DNA of 50,043 nucleotides from VGWB01 sp964480945 (GCA_964480945.1 CAYZRX010000021.1:1-50043), one strand, 5' to 3'. Shown: positions 32,997 through 41,193, counted from the first letter of the stretch. Notes: generated by a model from the letters alone, not told the origin. A program made the numbers and translations.

Positions 32997-34490
32997 CTAG
33001 ACAGATTTCAGCATCTCGAGGGCTTTCAGGTTCGCCCGGAGCTTCTCGATGGTCTCTTCATACTCTCGCTCCGGGCGCGAGTCGAAGACAATCCCCGCTC
33101 CAGCCTGGAAGTACAATGTCGAATCTTTGACGACGAGCGTCCGGATCGCAATACACGAATCCAGATTCCCGGAGAAATCGACGTAGGCAACGGCGCCGCC
33201 ATAGACCCCGCGTTTCACCGGTTCGAGCTCGGCAATGATCTCCATCGCGCGGATTTTCGGCGCGCCGGAAAGCGTCCCCGCAGGGAAGCATGAGAAGAGC
33301 GCATCGAGAGCTGAGAGGTCCTTGCGCAAGCGGCCGCTGACATTCGATACAAGATGCATCACGTGCGAATACCGTTCAACGATCATGAACTGGTCGACAT
33401 TGACGGATCCGAACTCACTGATTCGACCCAGGTCGTTTCTGCCGAGATCGACGAGCATCAGATGCTCTGCACGCTCCTTTGGATCGCTCAGCAACTCTGC
33501 CTCGAGCCGGCTGTCTTCCCCCGGGTCCATCCCCCGTCGCCGTGTGCCGGCGATGGGCCGCGTCTCGACAATCCCGCGCTCGACGCGTACGAGCATCTCG
33601 GGAGAGGAACCGACGACGGCGAAATCGCCAAAGTTCAGGAAATACATATACGGCGAGGGATTGACTGCCCGCAGGGTCCGGTACAGGTCGAACGGTTTCA
33701 CCTGGGCGCGCTGCTCCAATCGTTGAGAGAGAACGACTTGAAAGACATCGCCGTCGACGATATACCGACGCGCACGCTCTACCGATTCGCAGAACGCTTG
33801 CTGAGACGTGACGTGCTTGACCTCGCCGTCCGTTCCGGCGCGGGTCAGTTCCGTATCCACCACTTTTCGCAAGATGGCCTTCAGCCGCCGGATTTCCTCG
33901 ACAGCCTTTTCATATTCTTTCCGCAGAAGGGTATCCGTCACGCCATCGCGCGGAATGTAGCCGTTTGAGACGAGAACCAACTGGTGACGCACGTTGTCAA
34001 ACACCAGTACGACATCGTAGAAAAGAAGGACTGCGTCCGGGACTTGCAGGTCATCCTCAGGCACAGCAGGCACGCGTTCGACGAGGCCCACGGTCTCGTA
34101 CCCGAAATAGCCGACAGCGCCTCCCGAAAGTCGCGGAAGCTCCTTGCCCTGCGCGGTCTTGATGTGGCCAAAGATCTTCTTGAGGGCCTGCAGCGGATGG
34201 TCAGCGGGCGAGACGATGGTTGGAAGGAACTCTACATCATCGTGGAGGGGCTTAACGTCGAATCGATCTCCGTTGATCGTGAAGCTCATGAAAGGATCAT
34301 AGCCGAGGAACGAGTACCGCCCCAGCTTCTCTCCCCCTTCCACGCTCTCGAGCAGGAAAGAACAGCGGCTCTCATCCTTGATCTTCAAGTAAACGGAGAC
34401 AGGCGTCTCCGCGTCTGCCAGAATCGACTCGTAGACGGGGACAACGTTCCCTTTGCTGCTCAGCTCCTTGAATTCTTCAAACGTGGTCAT
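32997..34490 (-). CDS. trpE: Anthranilate synthase component I
   Basis: A 497-residue chorismate-using enzyme. The N-terminal domain contains 'CSFLLESVEGGEKLGRYSFLG', whose LLES motif is linked to tryptophan feedback in TrpE proteins and argues against PabB. The catalytic half has 'DVFQVVLSQRLE', 'NPSPYMYFLNFGDFAVVGSSPEML', 'PIAGTRRRG', 'EHLMLVDLGRNDLGR', 'CFPAGTLSGAPKIRAMEII' and 'FQAGAGIVFDS'. It is followed by trpG after 36 bp. No other trp gene is in the window, and no leader peptide or attenuator is seen upstream. Confidence 0.95.
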   Translation of the reverse strand: MTTFEEFKELSSKGNVVPVYESILADAETPVSVYLKIKDESRCSFLLESVEGGEKLGRYSFLGYDPFMSFTINGDRFDVKPLHDDVEFLPTIVSPADHPLQALKKIFGHIKTAQGKELPRLSGGAVGYFGYETVGLVERVPAVPEDDLQVPDAVLLFYDVVLVFDNVRHQLVLVSNGYIPRDGVTDTLLRKEYEKAVEEIRRLKAILRKVVDTELTRAGTDGEVKHVTSQQAFCESVERARRYIVDGDVFQVVLSQRLEQRAQVKPFDLYRTLRAVNPSPYMYFLNFGDFAVVGSSPEMLVRVERGIVETRPIAGTRRRGMDPGEDSRLEAELLSDPKERAEHLMLVDLGRNDLGRISEFGSVNVDQFMIVERYSHVMHLVSNVSGRLRKDLSALDALFSCFPAGTLSGAPKIRAMEIIAELEPVKRGVYGGAVAYVDFSGNLDSCIAIRTLVVKDSTLYFQAGAGIVFDSRPEREYEETIEKLRANLKALEMLKSV

Positions 34491-34570
34491 CGATGAAAAG
34501 ACGGGTCATTCGAGAGATTGAGAGGCACGAGCGCGGGGGCTGCACGACACAGGATTAGGTGAGGCTCGAC

Positions 34571-35035
34571 CTACGTCTTGATCGTGGGCCAATAAATCTC
34601 ACAATCAGAGCCCTCAAAACGCTGCACCAGCTTCCTGAGCTCATCATCGACCGGCTTAGGCCGATCTGTTGAGGAGTCGAGCCAGACGTGGTAAGCAACA
34701 TTGAAGGCGACGAGCCGGCCACTGTCGGCTTTCTCCATAAGACCTTCCATTGCAAAACTCGTATTCCTGATGTAGGAGACCCTCGTGTAGACGTTGAGCA
34801 GCTCATCGAAATAGGCCGGTGACTCGTAGTCGATCTCGTTGCGGACGAGGACCACCTTGGAGCTCCCTTGGATGGTGTTCATATCCACCGTTGCGCCGAT
34901 CCGTTTCAAATACTCTATTCTCCCGACCTCGAAGTACAAGAGATAGTTGCCGTTATGGACGATCCCCTGCCAATCCACCTCGTAATTGCGCACTCGAACC
35001 TGAAACTCGTGCTTGAATTTCTTCTTCTCTGTCAT
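34571..35035 (-). CDS. Acyl-CoA thioesterase, YbgC/FadM-like hotdog fold
   Basis: A 154-residue 4HBT-type hotdog protein. 'FQVRVRNYEVDWQGIVHNGNYLLYFEVGRIEYL' holds the catalytic Asp and the helix start of the family, followed by 'VLVRNEIDYESPAYFDELL' and 'VAFNVAYHVWLD'. It should hydrolyse acyl-CoAs in the cytosol; the chain length cannot be told. ATG 35035 lies 4 bp after the threonine aldolase stop. Confidence 0.87.
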   Translation of the reverse strand: MTEKKKFKHEFQVRVRNYEVDWQGIVHNGNYLLYFEVGRIEYLKRIGATVDMNTIQGSSKVVLVRNEIDYESPAYFDELLNVYTRVSYIRNTSFAMEGLMEKADSGRLVAFNVAYHVWLDSSTDRPKPVDDELRKLVQRFEGSDCEIYWPTIKT

Positions 35036-35039
35036 CAAT

Positions 35040-36080
35040 TCATTCCATAAACGCGTTCGCCAGAATATTCGCTGCGGTCTTCACTTGCTCCATCGTAACA
35101 TCGAGATGGGTTACCGCCCGGATCGTCGTGTACCCCGAATCCGTCAGGAGAACGTTCTTTGCCTGGAGGAGAGCAAGGGCGTCAGCCGTCGATTTGCCGG
35201 TGTGGCCGATATCGATGATGACGATGTTGGTCTGCACGGAGGCGAGATCGACCGAAAGAGCAGGGATCTTTGCGATATCTTCAGCGAACCGGCGCGCCTT
35301 TTCATGGTCTTCCCTCAGCCTCTCGATATGGTGGTCGAGCGCATAGAGCGCTCCCGCCGCGATGATGCCCGCCTGTCGCATCCCTCCACCGAAGACCTTT
35401 CTGAACCTGCGTGCTCGCTGAATCATCTCTTCCGATCCGACAACCGCAGAACCCACCGGAGCGCCGAGACCTTTCGAGAAGCAGACGGAAACGGAGTCGA
35501 AATACTGCGCGTAGTCCCGCGGATGGATTCCCGTCGCTACCCAGGCGTTCCAAATGCGAGCGCCGTCGAGATGCATCTTGACCCCAATGGCCCTGGTAAA
35601 CTCGCGAATCTTTCGGATCTCATCCAGAGGATAGATGGTGCCGCCGGCGCGGTTATGAGTGTTTTCGAGACAGATGAGCGACGTGCGCGGCATGTAGTAT
35701 GCAGCCGGCCGGATTGCCGGTGCAAGCTGTTCCACACGGATAACACCGCGCTTTCCGTGAATCACCTGCATCTGAACGCCCGACAGAAGGGATGGCGCGG
35801 CCGTCTCGTAATTGAATATGTGGGAGTCAGCTTCGACGATGATCTCATCCCCAGGCTGCGTCTGGGCCTTGATCGCGAGCTGGTTTGCCATGACGCCCGA
35901 CGGTACGTAGAGCGCCGCGGGCTTTCCCAGCAGCTCGGCCACCTTCTCTTGCAGACGGTTGACGGCAGGATCCTCTCCGTACACGTCGTCTCCCACGGCC
36001 GCGTCAGCCATCGCTTTTCGCATCGCCGCCGTCGGCTTGGTGATCGTATCGCTCCGAAGATCAATGAGGTCGGTGTTCAT
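35040..36080 (-). CDS. ltaE: Low-specificity threonine aldolase
   Basis: A 346-residue PLP enzyme cleaving threonine/allo-threonine to glycine and acetaldehyde. 'DLRSDTITKPTAAMRKAMADAAVGDDVYGEDP' in two parts, 'ALYVPSGVMANQLAI', 'LENTHNRAGGTIYPL', 'MHLDGARIWNA' (Asp to PLP) and the Schiff-base Lys in 'SVCFSKGLGAPVGS' are all present. ATG 36080 overlaps the lnt stop as ATGA; earlier in-frame starts lie inside lnt. Confidence 0.93.
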   Translation of the reverse strand: MNTDLIDLRSDTITKPTAAMRKAMADAAVGDDVYGEDPAVNRLQEKVAELLGKPAALYVPSGVMANQLAIKAQTQPGDEIIVEADSHIFNYETAAPSLLSGVQMQVIHGKRGVIRVEQLAPAIRPAAYYMPRTSLICLENTHNRAGGTIYPLDEIRKIREFTRAIGVKMHLDGARIWNAWVATGIHPRDYAQYFDSVSVCFSKGLGAPVGSAVVGSEEMIQRARRFRKVFGGGMRQAGIIAAGALYALDHHIERLREDHEKARRFAEDIAKIPALSVDLASVQTNIVIIDIGHTGKSTADALALLQAKNVLLTDSGYTTIRAVTHLDVTMEQVKTAANILANAFME

Positions 36081-37753
36081 TGTTTCGTACTCACTCGTTT
36101 TTGAGGAATTAGCGCCAAGATAATAATTAGTCCGCCGCAAAACAAACATGCCTTGGCGAATATGTCGCCGTGATTCGCGTAGAACGTGAGGTCGTGCCTC
36201 GCCTCAATTTCTCCGTCGATCGTCGTCCTCGTGTACAAGCGTGTACGCTGATGCATGTGTCCGACCGGATCGATGAAGCCCGAGATGCCGCCGTTCGCGG
36301 CCCGTACGATCCAGCGACGGTTCTCAATCGCGCGGAAGGAGGCAAAGCTTGCATGCTGATAGGCGCCGGAGGTATTCCCCCACCAGCTATCGTTCGTAAT
36401 AATCATGAGAAACTGCGCCCCCCGCTCTACGAACTGCCGCACGAAATCAGGATAGACAGATTCATAACAAATGACGCTGGCGAATGGCACGGCCTCACCC
36501 GTTTGGCGCGGCAGGGAGAACACCACGGTATCCTGGCCTTTTCCCCACATTCCAATGCCAACGTTCCACTTCAGCGGCTCGATGAGGAACCGAAACGTTT
36601 CTGCATACGGTATGCGCTCCGCAAACGGGACGAGAACGATCTTCTTGTAGATAGGTCCGACTGGTTCGTGCGGTACGAGGAGCGTTGCCGAATTGAAATC
36701 GTCATAATAGGTTTCCGTCGAATCAATCCGAGTGGCCGTTATCGGCGCTTGTCCGGCATTGTAGAATCTCGTGTACGGCAATCCCGTGAAGACAGGAATG
36801 GCGGTCGAGTCGAGCTGCGCTCGCAAACTGGACCACGAGGATGCGTGGTTTGGAAGAAGGATCCGATAGGGAATCGCTGTCTCAGGCCACACGACGAGGT
36901 CGGGGCGTTTGGGTGCGAGAAGCCTGGTTTCTCTCACGAGCTCCGCGATCTGCAGCTCGTACGAATCGAATTTTGACGCAAAGCCCTCTCCCCATTTCTC
37001 CCACGGATCGATATTCGGTTGAACGATCCCTACGTGAAGCTTCGTGACGGATCCCGCTCGAGCTGCACGGTCCATCAGGACGTTTCCTACGAGCCACGGG
37101 CCGAAGTAGATAATGGCGAGGATCGCGAGCGTTATCAACGCAGCACGAGTCCGGAGCTTCCACCTCCGCGTGGCAAGCCTGACAACCAGGATGAACGCGA
37201 AGACGTTGAAGAGAACGATCAGGAACGAAAGCCCATACACCGAGGTATACTCCGCGATCTGGATTCGATGCAGATCGTACGCCTGACTGTTGCCGATCGT
37301 GATCCAGGGAAAAGAGAACTCGCTGAGGGAATGCGAGTATTCAAATGCAACCCACAAGAGGGGAAATGAGAGCAAAGCAGCAAGGAACCCGAACCGCCTG
37401 CGAATGAGGAGGAAAAAGAGAATGGGCAGCCAGTAGAACAAGGGGTGGATCAGAAGGAGAGCACCTCCAGCGGCCATCATCCACCCGTCGTGCCCATGAG
37501 TGAAACCTCCGGTCCAGTAGAGCGTGATGGTGTGAAAGACCAGGAGCATGAGATAGGAATACCGGAGGATCCTCCAAACGCCGTCGAGGGTCTCGACGAG
37601 AAGAAAGAACGGAACCAGACCCACATAGGCGAGGGAGTAGAATGGTGACGGGGGGAAGGAAAACCCGAGCATCGCCCCGGAAAGAACTGCCATGAAAAGC
37701 CGGTGCCACACGCTCACGGCGGGAATCGTGGAAGGATTCGATCCTGCGTTCAA
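36077..37753 (-). CDS. lnt: Apolipoprotein N-acyltransferase
   Basis: A 558-residue inner-membrane enzyme adding the third acyl chain to lipoproteins. About seven hydrophobic helices precede and one follows a periplasmic nitrilase-like domain with the catalytic triad: Glu in VVWPETAIP, Lys in PIYKKIVLVPFAE and Cys in VICYESVYP. Start: TTG 37753, six bases after GGAGG and overlapping the pap2 stop as TTGA; the longer frame to 37942 lies within pap2. With the LolCDE genes at 41-44 kb it completes much of a lipoprotein maturation and sorting route. Confidence 0.94.
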   Translation of the reverse strand: MNAGSNPSTIPAVSVWHRLFMAVLSGAMLGFSFPPSPFYSLAYVGLVPFFLLVETLDGVWRILRYSYLMLLVFHTITLYWTGGFTHGHDGWMMAAGGALLLIHPLFYWLPILFFLLIRRRFGFLAALLSFPLLWVAFEYSHSLSEFSFPWITIGNSQAYDLHRIQIAEYTSVYGLSFLIVLFNVFAFILVVRLATRRWKLRTRAALITLAILAIIYFGPWLVGNVLMDRAARAGSVTKLHVGIVQPNIDPWEKWGEGFASKFDSYELQIAELVRETRLLAPKRPDLVVWPETAIPYRILLPNHASSWSSLRAQLDSTAIPVFTGLPYTRFYNAGQAPITATRIDSTETYYDDFNSATLLVPHEPVGPIYKKIVLVPFAERIPYAETFRFLIEPLKWNVGIGMWGKGQDTVVFSLPRQTGEAVPFASVICYESVYPDFVRQFVERGAQFLMIITNDSWWGNTSGAYQHASFASFRAIENRRWIVRAANGGISGFIDPVGHMHQRTRLYTRTTIDGEIEARHDLTFYANHGDIFAKACLFCGGLIIILALIPQKRVSTKQ

Positions 37754-38364
37754 GAGGATCCTCCCCTCTCGCGTCTCCAGGCTACCCACCGTTGCTCGAT
37801 CGTCCGGAAAACAAGGATCACCAGAGAACCGCACGCCAGACCGATGATCGATCCGGCGAGGACATCGGACGGGTAGTGGACCCCGACGTAGACGCGCGAA
37901 AAGGCAACGATGATCGCAAAGGAAAAGAATGCCCACGTCCAACGGGGGAGAAAGTATGCCAGGACGAGCGCCGCCGCAAACGTATTCACCGCGTGCGAGG
38001 ATGGAAAAGAGTAGCCGCTCCCGCAGCTCACCAGCAAGTGAACGTCAGGAAGTGCGTGGCACGGTCGCGGACGCACGAGGAGAAATTTCAATAATGAGCT
38101 GTTCAGCTGATCACTGAAAGTGATCGTCGGGATCAACAACAGCGCCGCAATTCGGCCGGGCGTTCCCCCTCTGAGGAGGAGCAAAAGCCAGAGAATTGCC
38201 GCGAGCCAGATTCCGTACCAGTGCTTGTTGAGATCGGTGACGACGGGGAGCACGGCGTCGAACAACCCGTTCTGGACGCTGTGGTTGCAGAAGTAGAAAA
38301 CAATGCGGTCAATATTCGAGAAGAATTCCATTGGGAGCTTCACAAAGCCCGCGAGGAGCAGCAT
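37750..38364 (-). CDS. PAP2-family membrane phosphatase
   Basis: A 204-residue membrane protein with the three PAP2 motifs: KFLLVRPRP, 'YSFPSSHAVN' and 'FSRVYVGVHYPSDVLAG'. Five or six membrane helices. Such proteins dephosphorylate lipid pyrophosphates, including undecaprenyl-PP, or phosphatidate. Placed between dedA and lnt and overlapping both, a role in lipid carrier recycling is likely but unproven. ATG 38364 overlaps the dedA stop (TGATG). Confidence 0.9.
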   Translation of the reverse strand: MLLLAGFVKLPMEFFSNIDRIVFYFCNHSVQNGLFDAVLPVVTDLNKHWYGIWLAAILWLLLLLRGGTPGRIAALLLIPTITFSDQLNSSLLKFLLVRPRPCHALPDVHLLVSCGSGYSFPSSHAVNTFAAALVLAYFLPRWTWAFFSFAIIVAFSRVYVGVHYPSDVLAGSIIGLACGSLVILVFRTIEQRWVAWRRERGGSS

Positions 38365-38990
38365 CAAATGTGATTGTTGGCCCTGTTATTGTTTGTAGAT
38401 TTCCTGTACACGTACTGGCCGACAAGAACGAGGATCGCGACGACCACGATCGTCGTGACCGCTTTGCTGTAGGTCTCGAGGTACAAGGCAATAGCCTGCC
38501 AGTTCTCCCCCAGTTTCGTGCCTGCGAGCAGCAGGAGGAAATTCCACGCGAGGGCGCTGAAAAAGCAGAGGACGGACGTTTTGACAAATGAGAGTTCGGA
38601 CATCCCTGCAAAGAAGGAAACGACTGCGCGGGTTCCCGCCAGGAAGCGATTCGCGACCACCACGGCGTACCCGTACCGTCGAAACCATCTCTCGACTTTG
38701 TGGACACTCTCGCGGGGGATAAATTTCAGCTTACCCGCCTCGAGGATCTTCAGGCCGAACCAATCGCCGACCTTGTACATCATCATGAAGCCGAGCGTGC
38801 TGCCCATCGTCGTGAAAATGAGGCTGGCGGTGAAATCAATGGTGCCGAGACCAGCAAGGGATCCGGCGAACACGATGGCCACATCACTCGGAAACGGCGG
38901 AAAAATGTTCTCGAGGCAGGCGATGGAAGCCACCAGTACGTAGATCAGCACCGGATTGAGATTCGTAAGGCTCCTGATGAACTCTTCCAC
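38364..38990 (-). CDS. DedA-family membrane protein
   Basis: A 208-residue DedA protein. 'ACLENIFPPFPSDVAIVFAGSLAG' and 'YGYAVVVANRFLAGTRAVVSFFAGMSEL' carry the acidic (E, D) and basic (R) residues conserved in the family. Recent work ties DedA proteins to flipping of undecaprenyl phosphate and other phospholipids. Start GTG 38990, 8 bp after the ispF stop. Its pairing with a PAP2 phosphatase is in line with that role. Confidence 0.92.
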   Translation of the reverse strand: MEEFIRSLTNLNPVLIYVLVASIACLENIFPPFPSDVAIVFAGSLAGLGTIDFTASLIFTTMGSTLGFMMMYKVGDWFGLKILEAGKLKFIPRESVHKVERWFRRYGYAVVVANRFLAGTRAVVSFFAGMSELSFVKTSVLCFFSALAWNFLLLLAGTKLGENWQAIALYLETYSKAVTTIVVVAILVLVGQYVYRKSTNNNRANNHI

Positions 38991-38998
38991 GGAGAATG

Positions 38999-39496
38999 TC
39001 AGTGCTTGTGCAACGGAAGGATTGTCGCTACCGCCAGAGCCGCACCGCCTTCACCTCTTCCCGCGAAGCCGAGGCCTTCGCTCGTCGTAGCTTTGATCGA
39101 AACTTGATCCATCTTGATACCCAGTATCCGCGCGACGTTCCGCCGCATTTTTGGGATGTACTTCTGGATCTTTGGCTTCTGAAGAATAAGGGTTGAATCA
39201 AGATGCACGATCTCGAAGCCTCTGTCGGCGATGAGTTTTCCCACTCGGTTGAGGAGAACCAGGCTGGAGATGTCCTTGAACTCGCGATTGGTGTCGGGGA
39301 AGTGCTTTCCAATATCGCCCAGGGAAGCCGCGCCCAAGAGGGCGTCGCAGAGTGCATGGATCAAGACGTCCGCATCGGAGTGACCGAGAAGGCCGAGGCG
39401 AAATGGGATATGCACGCCGCCGAGCACAAGTCGTCTCCGGAGCGCAAGCCGGTGCACATCATACCCGATTCCTACTCTGGGGGGACCAGGATTCAT
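38999..39496 (-). CDS. ispF: 2-C-methyl-D-erythritol 2,4-cyclodiphosphate synthase
   Basis: A 165-residue trimeric MEP-pathway enzyme. 'VGIGYDVHRLAL' and 'GLLGHSDADVLIHALCDALLGA' hold the zinc Asp/His ligands; 'LGDIGKHFPDT', 'NVARILGIKMDQVSIKATTSEGLGFAGRGEG' (in two blocks) finish the family pattern. It shows that isoprenoids are made by the MEP route, which matters for reading the HMG-CoA synthase cassette at 45.6-49.9 kb. ATG overlaps the acyP stop as ATGA. Confidence 0.96.
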   Translation of the reverse strand: MNPGPPRVGIGYDVHRLALRRRLVLGGVHIPFRLGLLGHSDADVLIHALCDALLGAASLGDIGKHFPDTNREFKDISSLVLLNRVGKLIADRGFEIVHLDSTLILQKPKIQKYIPKMRRNVARILGIKMDQVSIKATTSEGLGFAGRGEGGAALAVATILPLHKH

Positions 39497-39765
39497 CGGA
39501 CCTCGAATCCCTCATGTCTGTTCTGAACTTCCTTCCACTCGATCTTCAGATCTTTCACGTAGGCGCTGCGCGGTCCCACTTTCACCTCTTTGATGAACTC
39601 CTCGATCAGCGAACGGTCTCCCTCGGCCTCAATCTCGACATCGCCGTTGTACAGGTTGCGGGCATACCCGGAGAGATTCAGCTTCATCGCGTGTCGTTGC
39701 ACAAAATAGCGAAAGCCGACGCCCTGAACCATCCCCTGGACAATGATGTGGACGCACACCTGCAT
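39493..39765 (-). CDS. Acylphosphatase
   Basis: A 90-residue acylphosphatase: 'VHIIVQGMVQGVGFRYFVQRHA' holds the catalytic Arg and 'LSGYARNLYNGDVEIEAEGD' the catalytic Asn. It hydrolyses acyl phosphates. ATG 39765 is the natural start; the putative -7 box ends only 9 bases upstream, so the mRNA would have almost no leader. First gene of the acyP-ispF-dedA-pap2-lnt series. Confidence 0.92.
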   Translation of the reverse strand: MQVCVHIIVQGMVQGVGFRYFVQRHAMKLNLSGYARNLYNGDVEIEAEGDRSLIEEFIKEVKVGPRSAYVKDLKIEWKEVQNRHEGFEVR

Positions 39766-39773
39766 CTCGACGT

Positions 39774-39804
39774 TCAAAATACAACTCCGATCGGTGAAAA
39801 TCAA
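39774..39804 (-). promoter_or_regulatory. Putative promoter of the acyP-ispF operon
   Basis: Minus strand: TTG (39804-39802), 20-nt spacer, TATTTTGA (39781-39774). The expected start site is within about five bases of the acyP ATG. Confidence 0.5.
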
Positions 39805-39868
39805 AGAAACGACCTGTCGCAAGAATAACTGCGCTTTTCCAGACTGCTCGCCGGGCCAGCAACGGTGA

Positions 39869-40504
39869 CTACGTCGTGAGCTCCTTCAGTATATGCTTTG
39901 CGAACCCTAGATCTCTACCCGTCAGGCGCTCAGCGCTTGAGAGAACCACCTTCAGTGTTTGCGGGCGTACGCCCACCCGAAGCGCTCCGCGGAGGTGCGA
40001 ATAGAGTTGTCGCCGATACGCTCCGAGCGCAAGAGCAACGACATTGACAATCTCGCGCTCGCGGAGGCTCAAGCCGTCCCGAGAGACGATGCGGCCGTAC
40101 GCATCTTCCACGATCCTCGCGGGAAGGTCCGGGTGCAGCTCATCGAGCCGCCGAAGCAGGCGATGGGTCTGTTTCCCGTAAATCCGGCTGAGAACGGCAA
40201 GCCCCCCGCTCCGAGCGGAAACACCCTGAGGGCGCGTTCTCTCCCGAGCCTTCGGAAATGGCTTCACCGCGAGAAGCGTTTCGAAACCGTCGAGCATCGC
40301 GGGAAAGCCGAGGAATAGCGAGAGATGAAGGAAGAGCTCGGAGAACATCGTTCGGGGAAGCTTGAGACGCTCCAGCCCTTCGCGTACGATGGACGAGGCC
40401 TCCTCCCTCCTACCGACCGCATACAACGCGGCGATGGAAGAACACACTCGGAGACGCGTCGAAAGCCGGATGTTCCGGTTTCTTCGTTGGTTCCGCTGGT
40501 TCAT
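39869..40504 (-). CDS. Carboxymuconolactone decarboxylase (CMD)-like protein
   Basis: A 211-residue, helix-rich, Arg-rich protein. The C-terminal half 'LSLREREIVNVVALALGAYRRQLYSHLRGALRVGVRPQTLKVVL' (two blocks) follows the AhpD/CMD fold, and the N-terminal half looks like a diverged copy ('LSTRLRVCSSIAALYAVGRREEASSIVREGLERLKLP'). The CxxC or Cys of active AhpD-type enzymes is missing, so catalysis by that mechanism is unlikely. ATG 40504 lies just after the terminator that follows the two tRNA genes, with no SD between, so how it is expressed is unclear. Role unknown. Confidence 0.75.
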   Translation of the reverse strand: MNQRNQRRNRNIRLSTRLRVCSSIAALYAVGRREEASSIVREGLERLKLPRTMFSELFLHLSLFLGFPAMLDGFETLLAVKPFPKARERTRPQGVSARSGGLAVLSRIYGKQTHRLLRRLDELHPDLPARIVEDAYGRIVSRDGLSLREREIVNVVALALGAYRRQLYSHLRGALRVGVRPQTLKVVLSSAERLTGRDLGFAKHILKELTT

Positions 40505-40513
40505 AACAAGAAA

Positions 40514-40541
40514 GGGGCGAAGCTTGTCTTCGCCCCTTTTT
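40514..40541 (-). terminator. Intrinsic terminator after the tRNA genes
   Basis: GGGGCGAAG (40514-40522) and CTTCGCCCC (40528-40536) form a perfect 9-bp stem with a 5-nt loop. The minus strand continues TTTCTTG and the plus strand TTTTT. It ends about 9 nt before the CMD-gene ATG. Confidence 0.8.
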
Positions 40542-40591
40542 CGGACCGACTCATTGCGTGTTGTCAAGGGGAGTGCTCAAGGAAACCTGAG

Positions 40592-40675
40592 TGCCCGGAG
40601 CGAGACTTGAACTCGCATGCCCTTTCGGGCGCCGCCCCCTCAAGACGGTGTGTCTGCCAGTTTCACCATCCGGGC
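40592..40675 (-). tRNA. tRNA-Leu (GAG anticodon)
   Basis: An 84-nt cloverleaf with a long variable arm. Acceptor GCCCGGA pairs with TCCGGGC, the D-arm is GTGAAACTGGCAGACAC, the anticodon stem CCGTC/GGCGG has one G-U pair and its loop TTGAGGG reads GAG, the variable arm is GCCC/GGGC, and the T-arm is GCGAG-TTCAAGT-CTCGC. The 3' CCA is not encoded. Confidence 0.95.
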
Positions 40676-40718
40676 GAGCAATTTAAAAATTTGTAAGTCT
40701 GCAATTCTCAAATTGATG

Positions 40719-40790
40719 TGAGCGTGGATGGAATCGAACCATCGACCCTCTGCTTAAAAGGCAGATGCTCTACCCCTGAGCTACACGCCC
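40719..40790 (-). tRNA. tRNA-Lys (TTT anticodon)
   Basis: A 72-nt cloverleaf: acceptor GGGCGTG/CACGCTC (one G-U), D-arm GCTCAGGGGTAGAGC, anticodon stem TCTGC/GCAGA with loop CTTTTAA reading TTT, and T-arm GATGG-TTCGATT-CCATC. CCA is not encoded. It precedes tRNA-Leu by 43 bp on the same strand. Confidence 0.96.
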
Positions 40791-40833
40791 GACCATCACA
40801 GTGGCGACCTCAGCTTGAGGCCACGGTGCGGTA

Positions 40834-40864
40834 CTAATGTAGCCAAAATGATCCGCACATTCAA
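40834..40864 (-). promoter_or_regulatory. Putative promoter of the tRNA-Lys/tRNA-Leu unit
   Basis: Minus strand: TTG (40864-40862), 20-nt spacer, TACATTAG (40841-40834). It lies between the DUF3098 stop and tRNA-Lys. Confidence 0.55.
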
Positions 40865-40881
40865 GACGCAGAATACCACGG

Positions 40882-41166
40882 CTACGCGCGAGGCTCGGCG
40901 GTCGCAGTGTTTTCCGTCGGCGGTTTGGGTGGCTTCTCTCTGTACAGAATCCCAACGGGGATGATGACACAATATCCCAACACGAGCAAAATGGGGGCGA
41001 CGACCAGCGGCATCGTGCCGTCCCAGGGCTGCTGACTCAGTGCGATATACCCAAGCACGATGAACAGCAAGCCGATGCCCAGAATCTGATAGTTTCGTTT
41101 TGTAAACGGAAGCGTCGCCGCTTGCCCTTTACGCTTACTCGCAACTTTTGACGCGACTCGTGGCAT
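40882..41166 (-). CDS. DUF3098-like small membrane protein
   Basis: A 94-residue protein: a basic N-terminal part (VASKVASKRKGQ), 'LPFTKRNYQILGIGLLFIVLGYIALS' as the first membrane helix, a short loop 'QQPWDGTMPLVVAP' and a second helix, then a Pro-rich tail. This is the layout of DUF3098, known mostly from Bacteroidota; function unknown. AGGAG seven bases before ATG 41166 sets the start. The frame is open upstream to ATG 41262 through a terminator hairpin, which would add 32 residues. Confidence 0.8.
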   Translation of the reverse strand: MPRVASKVASKRKGQAATLPFTKRNYQILGIGLLFIVLGYIALSQQPWDGTMPLVVAPILLVLGYCVIIPVGILYREKPPKPPTENTATAEPRA

Positions 41167-41193
41167 TTGTTCTCCTATGTTTTGCAGGCCAAT

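Noticed and set aside
34491..34570. Tryptophan attenuator before trpE
   Set aside because: No Trp-codon leader, no competing hairpins and no T-run are visible in these 80 bases.
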